Shown here: piece by piece, positions 7,795 to 15,343 of the stretch
Layout: each line of letters opens with the position of its first letter
How positions within the stretch are numbered: position 1 is the first letter of the stretch
Assembly (NCBI GenBank): GCA_022787085.1
Contig: JALFVE010000049.1
Location: 55,037 to 119,036, forward strand
Source of the DNA: Oscillospiraceae bacterium
Lineage (GTDB): Bacteria > Bacillota > Clostridia > Oscillospirales > Ruminococcaceae
DNA length: 64,000 nucleotides
Direction: 5' to 3'
Notes under the pieces: model-generated
What the model was told of the DNA's origin: nothing
Databases searched by the model: none
What the model saw: only the letters and a program-made list of their open reading frames with translations
Made by a program: the position numbers and the translations under genes

Positions 7795-8808
7795 ATGGAT
7801 AAGTCAAATATACTCGTACTTGGCTCGGGCGGCTTCGGACTCAGCCTTGCGGTAATGCTGAACGGAATGGGACATGATGTTACCGTATGGTCAAAATTCC
7901 GCTCCGAGCTTGACGATATCAGGCGGGACGGCGAAAACAAGGCAAAGCTTCCCGGCGTAAAAATAAGCGAAAAGATAAGGCTCACCGACGATATTTCAGA
8001 GGCAACGGGCAAGGATCTGGTAATTTTCGGGATACCCGTTAATTTCGTAAGATCGGTTGCAGGGGAGGTCGCTCCCTATATTGATGAAAAGACCGTTCTT
8101 GTCAATACGGGAAAGGGACTTGAGGGCGGCTCTCTGAAATTCATCAGTCAGGTTATTTTTGAGGAAACGGGCAAAAAAATCGTAGTTCTCACAGGACCCT
8201 CCCACGCCGAGGAGGTAGCTATCGGAATGCCTACAACCGTTATTGCTGCATCCGAAATTCCCGAGCAGGCTGAATATGTTCAGAGCGTCATGTCAAACAG
8301 CACACTCAGGATTTACAATAACGATGATGTGATCGGCTGTGAGATAGGCGGCGCAATGAAGAATATCATCGCTTTGTGCGCAGGAATATGCGATGGCATG
8401 GGCTTCGGCGACAATACCAAGGCAGCTCTTATGACCCGCGGAATATGGGAGATATCCCGTTTGGGAATGGCTCTGGGCGGCAAGCAGGAAACCTTTGCGG
8501 GACTGTCGGGAATCGGTGATCTTATTGTGACCTGCACAAGTATGCACAGCCGCAACAGGCGTGCGGGAATACTTATCGGTCAGGGCGTTGACCCCGACGA
8601 AGCAGTAAAGCAGGTTGGAACCGTCGAGGGCTATTTCTGTACCAAGGCTGCCTATGAGCTGTCGAGAAAATGCGGAATATGCCTGCCCATCACCGAAAAG
8701 TGCTATAACGTGCTTTATAACGGCGCAAATCCCAGAGACGCTATCCGTGAGCTTATGGGAAGACCAAAGCGCCATGAGAGCGAGATATGCCTTTATGATT
8801 TAAAGTGA
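7795..8808 (+). CDS. gpsA: NAD(P)H-dependent glycerol-3-phosphate dehydrogenase
   Basis: Produces sn-glycerol 3-phosphate from dihydroxyacetone phosphate for lipid synthesis. The N-terminal Rossmann motif reads GSGGFGLSLA, the central substrate-binding region has GPSHAEEV and KNIIALCAGI, and the C-terminal part has the conserved GLSGIGDLIVTC and SRNRR. At 337 residues it is full length. AGGAGG precedes the ATG. It is the last gene of the der-plsY-gpsA run and is followed by a terminator. Confidence 0.97.
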   Translation: MDKSNILVLGSGGFGLSLAVMLNGMGHDVTVWSKFRSELDDIRRDGENKAKLPGVKISEKIRLTDDISEATGKDLVIFGIPVNFVRSVAGEVAPYIDEKTVLVNTGKGLEGGSLKFISQVIFEETGKKIVVLTGPSHAEEVAIGMPTTVIAASEIPEQAEYVQSVMSNSTLRIYNNDDVIGCEIGGAMKNIIALCAGICDGMGFGDNTKAALMTRGIWEISRLGMALGGKQETFAGLSGIGDLIVTCTSMHSRNRRAGILIGQGVDPDEAVKQVGTVEGYFCTKAAYELSRKCGICLPITEKCYNVLYNGANPRDAIRELMGRPKRHESEICLYDLK

Positions 8809-8831
8809 GCTTCTTTATAAAATATTCTATG

Positions 8832-8863
8832 TCCTCTCCGAGTAATTCGGAGGGGATTTTTTT
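8832..8863 (+). terminator. Terminator after gpsA
   Basis: CCTCTCCGA (8833-8841) pairs with TCGGAGGGG (8847-8855), including one G-T wobble, around a 5-nt loop, and is followed by a seven-T run. It isolates the lipid genes from the sporulation operon. Confidence 0.85.
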
Positions 8864-8877
8864 ATCCTATCTTCAAG

Positions 8878-8906
8878 GCATATTTATCTGTTCAGCCGAA
8901 TAGAAT
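8878..8906 (+). promoter_or_regulatory. Sigma-E-like promoter before the spoIIIA operon
   Basis: GCATATT at 8878-8884, a 14-bp spacer, then AATAGAAT at 8899-8906. The -35 matches the Bacillus sigma-E consensus and six of eight -10 positions match CATACAnT. spoIIIA is a known sigma-E (mother-cell) operon in Bacillus, so the placement between a terminator and spoIIIAA supports the call. There is no good sigma-A promoter in the same gap. Confidence 0.5.
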
Positions 8907-8935
8907 GTACAAACAAAGGAAAGAAGGCAGTAAAA

Positions 8936-9853
8936 ATGACGGCAGTATCAGAAGTATTAAGATATTTCAGTCCCCGAGTCTCAAGGTCACTGTCGGGAGT
9001 GAGGGCTGAGGTCAGCGAGATAAGGCTGCGTGCGGGAGCGCCCCTCAGCATAACCCTCCCCGAAAAATATTCCTATGTAACGGAAAGCGGAGTGCTGACC
9101 GATTACGAATCTCAAGGGCTGAGGGTAACGATTGAAGATATCAGGCACTGCTTTGAAGCGGTCTGCAGATATTCGGTCCACAGCTGTCAGAATCAGATAA
9201 ACCGAGGCTTTGTGACCGTTGCGGGAGGCCATCGTGCAGGGCTGTGCGGAACGGCAGTCTATTCACCGTCGGGTGTGATCGAAAATGTGAAATACATAAA
9301 CGGCATAAATTTCCGGATAGCGGGGGAGGTCATAGGTGCAGCTGACAAAATAGCGGACAAGGTCATGGGAAACGGGCTTAAAAGCATACTCATATTCGGA
9401 GCGCCCTGCTCGGGAAAAACCACCGTATTAAGAGATCTGTGCCGCAGAGTGGGAGACAGCTATCCCGTTTCACTTGTGGACGAGCGTTTTGAGATAGCTT
9501 CTTCGAGCGGAGGAACGGCGAAAAATCGAGTGGGTGCAAATACCGATGTATTCAGCGGCTTTTCCAAAACGGACGGAATAAGCACAGCGGTTCGGGTAAT
9601 GTCCCCCCGAATGATAGTCTGCGACGAGATAGGATCCGAGGAGGATATCAAGGCACTGAAAAAGGCATGGATAAGCGGCGTAAAAATAGCAGCGTCAATG
9701 CATGGAGGAAGCATAAGGGAGCTGCTTTCGGGAAACGTCTATCCACTTATTGCCTGCGGAGCCTTTGACTATGCCGCATTTACGGAGGACAGGCAGATAA
9801 AACAGGTATTAAGCTCCGAGGAGCTTGTAAAACTGTATGAAAGGAGGGGATGA
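8936..9853 (+). CDS. spoIIIAA: Stage III sporulation protein AA (ATPase)
   Basis: Mother-cell ATPase of the SpoIIIA-SpoIIQ channel that spans the double membrane around the forespore; the fold is that of a secretion-type ATPase. The 305-residue protein has Walker A GAPCSGKTT near residue 159, and a Walker B-like hydrophobic strand MIVCDEIGSEED near 225. It is the first gene of a complete eight-gene block and is spaced 3 bp from spoIIIAB. It is likely driven by the sigma-E-like site upstream. Confidence 0.95.
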   Translation: MTAVSEVLRYFSPRVSRSLSGVRAEVSEIRLRAGAPLSITLPEKYSYVTESGVLTDYESQGLRVTIEDIRHCFEAVCRYSVHSCQNQINRGFVTVAGGHRAGLCGTAVYSPSGVIENVKYINGINFRIAGEVIGAADKIADKVMGNGLKSILIFGAPCSGKTTVLRDLCRRVGDSYPVSLVDERFEIASSSGGTAKNRVGANTDVFSGFSKTDGISTAVRVMSPRMIVCDEIGSEEDIKALKKAWISGVKIAASMHGGSIRELLSGNVYPLIACGAFDYAAFTEDRQIKQVLSSEELVKLYERRG

Positions 9854-9856
9854 AGC

Positions 9857-10378
9857 ATGGTAAAGCTTTTGGGAACTATTCTTCTGCTTTTCATGTCAGC
9901 ACTCACAGGCTCATTTGCAGCGGAGGGACTGAAAGCGAGAGTCAGGGAATTAAAGCAGCTAAGGCTGTGCCTTGAATCGCTGAGACTTATGATACGCTAC
10001 GAAGCCCTTGAGGTAACGGAGATCGTCCGCAGGCTTTCCGAGGACAGCACATTTTCGGGGCTTGCATTTATTGCCCCTTTGAAAAAATATACAGATGAAG
10101 CCTGTGAAAGCGGAAAAATGACCTTCGGTGAGGCGTGGGACAAGGCATTAAGTGAAAACAGGGGCAGTCTTTCGGAGGAGGATATAGCTCTTGCATCCCG
10201 TGCGGGAAAAATTCTCGGCTCCTGTGACTGCGACGGACAGCTTTCCGCCCTAACGTTATTGTGCGAGGAGGCGGACAGGCTTATCATGGACGCAAAGGAG
10301 CAGTATATGGCAAAGGGAAAGCTTTACCGAGCACTTGGAGCAATAACGGGTGCGGTGATCGCTGTGATAGTGGTATGA
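9857..10378 (+). CDS. spoIIIAB: Stage III sporulation protein AB
   Basis: A 173-residue membrane protein with a hydrophobic segment at each end and a helical soluble middle, resembling the GspF-like fold of type II secretion. In the SpoIIIA complex it sits in the mother-cell membrane. The motif RELKQLRLCLESLRLMIRYE near residue 30-50 is typical of the family. An overlapping GGAGG lies in the end of spoIIIAA. Confidence 0.9.
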   Translation: MVKLLGTILLLFMSALTGSFAAEGLKARVRELKQLRLCLESLRLMIRYEALEVTEIVRRLSEDSTFSGLAFIAPLKKYTDEACESGKMTFGEAWDKALSENRGSLSEEDIALASRAGKILGSCDCDGQLSALTLLCEEADRLIMDAKEQYMAKGKLYRALGAITGAVIAVIVV

Positions 10379-10403
10379 TGTTGATGAAAGGAACGGTAAA
10401 AAC

Positions 10404-10598
10404 ATGGATATCGAGCTTATTTTCAAGGTGGCGGGAGTGGGGATAATTGTATCGGTGCTGAATATCCTGCTCAAAAAAGCTGAGCGGGACGAGCAGGCGC
10501 TGATGACAACGCTTGCGGGGCTTGTGGTGGTGCTAATGCTGATGATCGACGAGATCGGAACGCTGTTCGAGACCGTCCGTGAGACCTTCGGAATATAG
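10404..10598 (+). CDS. spoIIIAC: Stage III sporulation protein AC
   Basis: A 64-residue protein with two transmembrane segments separated by a short charged loop (KKAERDEQ), which is the whole family architecture. Membrane subunit of the SpoIIIA channel. It is followed by only two bases before spoIIIAD. Confidence 0.9.
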   Translation: MDIELIFKVAGVGIIVSVLNILLKKAERDEQALMTTLAGLVVVLMLMIDEIGTLFETVRETFGI

Positions 10599-10600
10599 CC

Positions 10601-10996
10601 ATGACAGGGGATAAGCTTGTAATAATTGCGGGAGTGTGCATATTTGCGGCAGCCATGTGCCGGATATTTGACAGCGGCTCAAGGGAATACGGGGTGCTTA
10701 TCAAAACGGTGACAGCCGCAGGGATAGCCGCAGCCGTTATCGCAGGGCTTCTGCCCGCAGTGGAAAAGATTGAGGAGCTGTATGAAAAAATTCCCGCAGG
10801 AAACGTGTATCTGACAATACTTCTCAAGGGACTCGGAATATGCTATCTCACACAGCTTGCTTCCGATATATGCAAAGACAGCGGAGAGGGTGCGCTGGCA
10901 GTTCATGCGGAAATGGCGGGAAAGACAGCGCTGTTGATAATCGCCATTCCCTTGTTTGAAAAGACGGCTCAGCTTGCGCTGGAGCTTATTTATTAA
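10601..10996 (+). CDS. spoIIIAD: Stage III sporulation protein AD
   Basis: A 131-residue protein with about four hydrophobic helices. It contains the family stretch LLKGLGICYLTQLASDICKD near residue 68, followed by GKTALLIIAIPLFE. Membrane subunit of the SpoIIIA channel, belonging to the same fold family as SpoIIIAC. Translation is probably coupled to spoIIIAC because the genes almost touch. Confidence 0.92.
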   Translation: MTGDKLVIIAGVCIFAAAMCRIFDSGSREYGVLIKTVTAAGIAAAVIAGLLPAVEKIEELYEKIPAGNVYLTILLKGLGICYLTQLASDICKDSGEGALAVHAEMAGKTALLIIAIPLFEKTAQLALELIY

Positions 10997-11007
10997 AGGA
11001 AAATGAA

Positions 11008-12159
11008 ATGAAAAAAATTATAAAAGCGATCCGTGTGCTTATTGCAGCCATGATCCTGATATGCGCCGTATCGGGCAATGTATCCGCCGAGGAACCTCTG
11101 CTTGGCGAGCTTGCGGAGGAATACGGCATCAGCGGACTGTCCGACGGTCTATCCTATGATGCGGGAAGCTTTCTTGAAGAAAACGGCATTTCCCCCGACG
11201 ACCCAGACAGCATCACAAAAATAACCCCCAAAACCGTCCTGTCCTATCTGTATGAAAAGCTTTGCCACACCGCAGCCGCTCCCATAAGGCTTTTCGGAAT
11301 GATACTTGCTGCCGTCATGCTCGGAGCAGCTGCGGGAGCGGCGGCAGATTCTATGGGAAAAAGCGGAAGTACGGAGCTGTACAGGACAATAACAGTGCTT
11401 TCCGCCGTGATCATAACCGTTCCGTCCATAGGCTCATGCCTTGAAAATGCCGCAGAAACCCTGACAAGCGGAAGCGAGTTTATGCTGTGCTATGTTCCCG
11501 TATTTGCGGGAGTGGCAGCATCGGCGGGAAATGCCGCCTCGGCGCTCAGCTATAACGCAGTGGTCCTGATAATCGCAGAGGCAGCGGCAAGGATAGCTTC
11601 GGACGTATTTATGCCCGTTTTGTCCCTGTGCATGGCTATGAATATAATAGATGCAGTTAATCCCTCTTTCAGTCTGTCCTCGGTAACGGGGCTTATGAAG
11701 AAGTTGACGGCATTGCTTCTGGGCTTTGGAATGACCATATTTACGGGGCTTTTGTCTATCCAGTCCATAGTGGGCGCATCTGCGGACACGCTGGGAGTAA
11801 AGGCAGCTAAATTTATGGTATCAAACTTCGTCCCCGTGGTGGGAAGCGCAGTGGCGGACGCATATTCAACCATGCGCTCGGGGCTGGGACTGCTCAGGGG
11901 AGCGGCAGGCGCCTTCGGGATAATCGCACTCTGCATAACTCTTCTGCCGCCCATTCTTGAAACGGCGTGCCTCTATCTTGCAATGACTGCGGGGGAGGCA
12001 GCAGCGGAGATGTTCGGTATAAAGGAGCTGGGAGCATTTTTCAGGGGAGCGGCATCGGTGCTGTCTCTGGGGCTTGCGGTGCTTGCCTGCTTCGGGGTTA
12101 TGTTTGTAATATCCACTGTCATACTGATGGCAGCGGGGCTTGGAACAGTAAATGCATAG
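11008..12159 (+). CDS. spoIIIAE: Stage III sporulation protein AE
   Basis: A 383-residue polytopic membrane protein with a signal-like N-terminus ending near VSAEEP (residue 28), an extracellular loop and roughly seven or eight later helices rich in Ala and Gly. It is the largest membrane subunit of the SpoIIIA channel. The conserved helix region around GASADTLGVKAAKF and NFVPVVGSAVADAY identifies the family. Its stop at 12159 lies within the ribosome site of spoIIIAF. Confidence 0.93.
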   Translation: MKKIIKAIRVLIAAMILICAVSGNVSAEEPLLGELAEEYGISGLSDGLSYDAGSFLEENGISPDDPDSITKITPKTVLSYLYEKLCHTAAAPIRLFGMILAAVMLGAAAGAAADSMGKSGSTELYRTITVLSAVIITVPSIGSCLENAAETLTSGSEFMLCYVPVFAGVAASAGNAASALSYNAVVLIIAEAAARIASDVFMPVLSLCMAMNIIDAVNPSFSLSSVTGLMKKLTALLLGFGMTIFTGLLSIQSIVGASADTLGVKAAKFMVSNFVPVVGSAVADAYSTMRSGLGLLRGAAGAFGIIALCITLLPPILETACLYLAMTAGEAAAEMFGIKELGAFFRGAASVLSLGLAVLACFGVMFVISTVILMAAGLGTVNA

Positions 12160-12172
12160 GAGAGTAATAAAT

Positions 12173-12658
12173 ATGGATATGCTTTGTTCGGCGGCGGCAT
12201 CCGCCTGTGTGCTTGGGATAATATTCTCGGTGATAAACGGAATGACCCCCTCGGAAAAGCTTTCAAGGCAGATGAATATCATCTTTTCGCTAATTATGAT
12301 AGCCGTTGTTATTGCGCCTTTTGCAAAGAAGGAGCTGAGCTTTGATTTTGAAAATATCAGCGAGCAGGCTCCCGAGGATATGTCATACATATTCGATAAT
12401 CATCTTGAGGATATGATAAGTACAAATATCAGCGATAATCTTGGAAAGGCTCTTGCGGACCAGGGTATATTTCCCGTAAAAATTTCCGTAGATATAAATA
12501 ATTCCGACGAGGACAGCATATCTATTATCAAAGCAGAAATAATTCTGCGGGACAGCTCCCAATCCGAAAAAGCCGCAGAAACGGCGGCGCAGGAGCTTGG
12601 GATCGAAAAATCCCTGGTAACAGTAAAAACAGAGGAGAATGACAATGCAGCTAATTAA
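12173..12658 (+). CDS. spoIIIAF: Stage III sporulation protein AF
   Basis: A 161-residue protein with two N-terminal transmembrane segments and a soluble alpha/beta C-terminal domain resembling a ring-building motif; membrane subunit of the SpoIIIA complex. The ATG at 12173 is preferred over the track start at 12152 because AGGAG at 12157-12161 sits at the right spacing before it, and the earlier start would overlap spoIIIAE. The 3' end overlaps spoIIIAG by 14 bp. Confidence 0.85.
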   Translation: MDMLCSAAASACVLGIIFSVINGMTPSEKLSRQMNIIFSLIMIAVVIAPFAKKELSFDFENISEQAPEDMSYIFDNHLEDMISTNISDNLGKALADQGIFPVKISVDINNSDEDSISIIKAEIILRDSSQSEKAAETAAQELGIEKSLVTVKTEENDNAAN

Positions 12659-13166
12659 CAGGCTTCGGGGAATATACGATAAGCTCACAAAAAGCAAAAA
12701 GGCAATGACAGCCGCAGCCGCACTCGGTATTGCGGGAATGGTCATGATATTACTCAGCGGAGGAAAAGAAGATGAAAAGAAAACGGAAATACCCGTCTGT
12801 TCAGAGGAAGAAAGCGTGTGGACAGACTATTGCTCCGATACAGAGCGGCGGCTGGAGGAGATACTGTCCGCCATAGACGGCGTGGGAGCGGTAGAAGTGA
12901 TGATAACGGTCAGCTCCACAGAGGAGTACATATATGCACAGGCTGAAAACGTAAGCGGCGACAAAATGCAGAACGAATACGTTACAGTCAAAACGGATAA
13001 GGGAGAGGAGGCGCTTGTAAGAAAGGTCAATACCCCCGTAATAACGGGAGTAGCGACAGTATGCGAGGGAGGAAGGTCCGACAGAGTGAAGGAAGAGATC
13101 TACCGAACGGTGACAGCCGTTCTCGGGATACCCTCAAGCAAAGTTTATGTAACCGCAATGGAATAA
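12645..13166 (+). CDS. spoIIIAG: Stage III sporulation protein AG
   Basis: A 173-residue protein with one N-terminal transmembrane helix and a ring-building-motif domain. In Bacillus, SpoIIIAG forms a large 30-fold ring in the space between the two membranes. I start it at the second ATG (12645): the GAGGAG site is only one base from the first ATG (12639) but seven from this one. The charged linker KEDEKKTEIPVCSEE follows the membrane helix. Confidence 0.88.
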   Translation: MQLINRLRGIYDKLTKSKKAMTAAAALGIAGMVMILLSGGKEDEKKTEIPVCSEEESVWTDYCSDTERRLEEILSAIDGVGAVEVMITVSSTEEYIYAQAENVSGDKMQNEYVTVKTDKGEEALVRKVNTPVITGVATVCEGGRSDRVKEEIYRTVTAVLGIPSSKVYVTAME

Positions 13167-13192
13167 ATTTATTTAAAATGGAGGAATCAATT

Positions 13193-13777
13193 ATGCGCAA
13201 ACCAAATCTTATCATAGGCAAAAAGCAGATAATCCTTGCAGGATTGACCCTTGTTCTGGGAATTGCAGTGTACATGAATTATGTGTTCTCGGAGGTGGGG
13301 GATGAGATCGCCGCAGATGCAGAGGTGAAGCAGGCAGCAGAAAGCACAAGGGTTAATTACGGCGATGCGGCATTTGTCAATGCGGACAGCGGAGAGGAAA
13401 TAAAGGAGGTATCCGCCGATGTGGATTCGTCCGATTATTTTGCTCAGGCAAGGCTTTCGAGAATGACCTCACGGGATGACGCAGTTCAGACCCTTTCTGC
13501 AATTCTTAACGGCGGCGATCTGACCGAGGAGGAAAATGCGGCATATACAATGGAGGCTGTAAATCTTTCGCAGCTTTCCGAAAGCGAAAGCAAGATAGAG
13601 TCTCTCATCAAGGCGCAGGGCTTTGAGGACTGCGTTGTGTATCTTGACGGTGAGACCGCAAGCATTGTTGTTCGCTCTGAGGGGCTTGCAGCAGACGAAG
13701 CAGCACAAATTAAAGATATTCTATTAACAGAGGTGACAATTCCTGCAGAAAATATCAGAATTTTTGAAGTTAAGTAG
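13193..13777 (+). CDS. spoIIIAH: Stage III sporulation protein AH
   Basis: A 194-residue protein with a single N-terminal helix (IILAGLTLVLGIAVYMNYV) and a YscJ/FliF-like C-terminal domain. In Bacillus it pairs with forespore SpoIIQ to bridge the two membranes. No SpoIIQ gene is in the window. The track start at 13061 is rejected: it lies inside spoIIIAG, while the ATG at 13193 has GGAGG upstream. It closes the operon. Confidence 0.92.
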   Translation: MRKPNLIIGKKQIILAGLTLVLGIAVYMNYVFSEVGDEIAADAEVKQAAESTRVNYGDAAFVNADSGEEIKEVSADVDSSDYFAQARLSRMTSRDDAVQTLSAILNGGDLTEEENAAYTMEAVNLSQLSESESKIESLIKAQGFEDCVVYLDGETASIVVRSEGLAADEAAQIKDILLTEVTIPAENIRIFEVK

Positions 13778-13806
13778 TTGTGTATTTCCCAAAGATGTGA
13801 TATAAT
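13778..13806 (+). promoter_or_regulatory. Extended -10 promoter for the nusB-recN cluster
   Basis: TTGTGT at 13778-13783, exactly 17 bp, then TATAAT at 13801-13806 with TGn before it. It starts immediately at the spoIIIAH stop codon and is followed by about 130 nt of structured leader before nusB. Confidence 0.8.
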
Positions 13807-13826
13807 AGAAATAATGAATATATTAA

Positions 13827-13926
13827 CCGCTTTTGCATACTAAAGCGGAAAGTATAAGCCCGCCTGTAGGATACCGAAAAAAATCGTATCCTTACAGGCT
13901 TTAGGGCTTATATCACATAAGGCGGG
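13827..13926 (+). ncRNA. Structured leader RNA before nusB, possibly with two alternative folds
   Basis: First hairpin: CCGCTTT (13827-13833) with AAAGCGG (13842-13848). Second, a long bulged hairpin: outer stem TATAAGCCC (13853-13861) with GGGCTTATA (13904-13912), and inner stem GCCTGTAGGATAC (13862-13874) with GTATCCTTACAGGC (13886-13899, one bulged A). CCCGCCT (13859-13865) is also perfectly complementary to AGGCGGG (13920-13926), which directly precedes the nusB ribosome site. Using that pairing would break the long hairpin. There is no T-run, so a terminator is unlikely; control of translation is inference. Confidence 0.55.
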
Positions 13927-13940
13927 AAAGGATATTGAAT

Positions 13941-14390
13941 ATGGGTAAAGCATTAAAGAAAAGCCACATCAGAGAGGCAGCGTTTCTGCTTATTTTTGAA
14001 AAAATGTTCAGGGACGACAGCTGCGATGAGATAATCGAATCTGCAAAGGAAGCGGACGAGTATGATTTTGACGGGGAGGTATGCCGTATTTTCAAGGCTG
14101 TTACCGAAAAGACTGAGGAGCTTGACGGCATTATCTCGGAATACAGCGAAAAGCGGAAGGTCGGCAGAATCGGAAAGGTGAGTCTTGCAATTCTCAGACT
14201 TGCGGTCTATGAATGTATGTTTGAGGAAAGCGTTCCTGTAAATGTCGCTGTCAGCGAGGCTGTGAACCTTGCCGAAAAATATGCCTTTGATACGGATAAG
14301 CAGTTTATCAACGGTATTCTCGGCTCCTTCTCCCGCAGCGGAAAAATTCCTCAGAAAAATATTCCCGAAAAGCCTCAGGGTGATAAGTAA
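13941..14390 (+). CDS. nusB: Transcription antitermination factor NusB
   Basis: A 149-residue all-helical RNA-binding protein that, with NusE (S10), binds boxA in rRNA transcripts. Family features: the N-terminal KKSHIREAAFLLIFEKM and the C-terminal NLAEKYAFDTDKQFINGILGS. The ATG at 13941 has GGAAAGGA upstream; the TTG at 13935 in the track is unnecessary. The gene starts an operon behind a promoter and a structured leader, and its stop codon overlaps the next start by one base. Confidence 0.95.
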   Translation: MGKALKKSHIREAAFLLIFEKMFRDDSCDEIIESAKEADEYDFDGEVCRIFKAVTEKTEELDGIISEYSEKRKVGRIGKVSLAILRLAVYECMFEESVPVNVAVSEAVNLAEKYAFDTDKQFINGILGSFSRSGKIPQKNIPEKPQGDK

Positions 14391-15343
14391 TGCCGCTGTT
14401 TTTAGGGCTTGATACCAGCAATTATACAACCTCCGCAGCGCTTTTTAACAGCGATGACGGTAAAATGATATCATGCAAAAGGCTGCTGACGGTGAAAAGC
14501 GGCGAAGCGGGACTGCGCCAGAGTGATGCTGTTTTTCAGCATACAAAGCAGCTTCCCGAGATCGTTAAGGAGCTTTGTGCCGAGTGCGGCGGAGTATCGG
14601 AAATTTCGGCAGTGGGCGTTTCATTCAGACCAAGGAATACCGAAGGTTCTTATATGCCCTGCTTTCTATGCGGAGAGGGACTTGCGGACAGCTTCAGCGC
14701 ATTGAATAATATTCCTGTGTATAAGACCTCACATCAGATCGGTCATATTCTTGCAGCCTTGTATTCGTCGGACAGGCTCTCCATGATAAATTCGCCCTTT
14801 ATCGCATTTCATGTAAGCGGCGGAACCACCGACTGTCTATATTGTCAGCCAGATGAAGCGGAGCTTATAAAAGCTGCCGAAACGGCAACATCCCTTGATT
14901 TGAAGGCGGGGCAGCTTATTGACCGAACAGGCATAATGCTTGGGCTTGATTTCCCCTGCGGCAAGGCTCTTGAAGCTCTTGCGGAAAAAGCGGACAAGAG
15001 CATTAAGGCAAGAGCAGTCATGAAAAACGGTTCGTGCTGTCTATCGGGCTTTGAAAACAAGGCTCAGTCAATGCTAAGAGAGGGCGAATCCCCGGAAAAT
15101 ACCGCAAAATATATTCTTAATGCCGTATTTTCCACGGTTTATGAGATGACGAAATATGCCCGCAGCGTTTACGGAGAGCTTCCCGTAATTTATGCGGGAG
15201 GGGTCATGTCAAACGGGTATATCAAAGGGCTTATCACAGAAAAAATCCGCAATGTGTATTTTTCGGCACCCGAGTTTTCCTGCGACAATGCCGCAGGAAC
15301 GGCGCTTTATGCATATTATACTTATGAAAGGCAGTTCAAATGA
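14390..15343 (+). CDS. TsaD/Kae1-like (peptidase M22 fold) paralogue
   Basis: A 317-residue ASKHA-fold protein related to TsaD, the enzyme that makes the t6A tRNA modification. The N-terminal LGLDTSNYT replaces the usual LGIETSCDET. The two iron-ligand histidines survive as HQIGH (around residue 115), and FHVSGGTTD replaces LVSGGHTQ, so one conserved histidine is lost. The C-terminal AGGVMSNGYIKGL and CDNAAGTA are recognisable. It looks like a divergent second copy and not the main TsaD; its function is unknown. It is tightly packed between nusB and xseA, overlapping both by 1-4 bp. Confidence 0.8.
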   Translation: MPLFLGLDTSNYTTSAALFNSDDGKMISCKRLLTVKSGEAGLRQSDAVFQHTKQLPEIVKELCAECGGVSEISAVGVSFRPRNTEGSYMPCFLCGEGLADSFSALNNIPVYKTSHQIGHILAALYSSDRLSMINSPFIAFHVSGGTTDCLYCQPDEAELIKAAETATSLDLKAGQLIDRTGIMLGLDFPCGKALEALAEKADKSIKARAVMKNGSCCLSGFENKAQSMLREGESPENTAKYILNAVFSTVYEMTKYARSVYGELPVIYAGGVMSNGYIKGLITEKIRNVYFSAPEFSCDNAAGTALYAYYTYERQFK

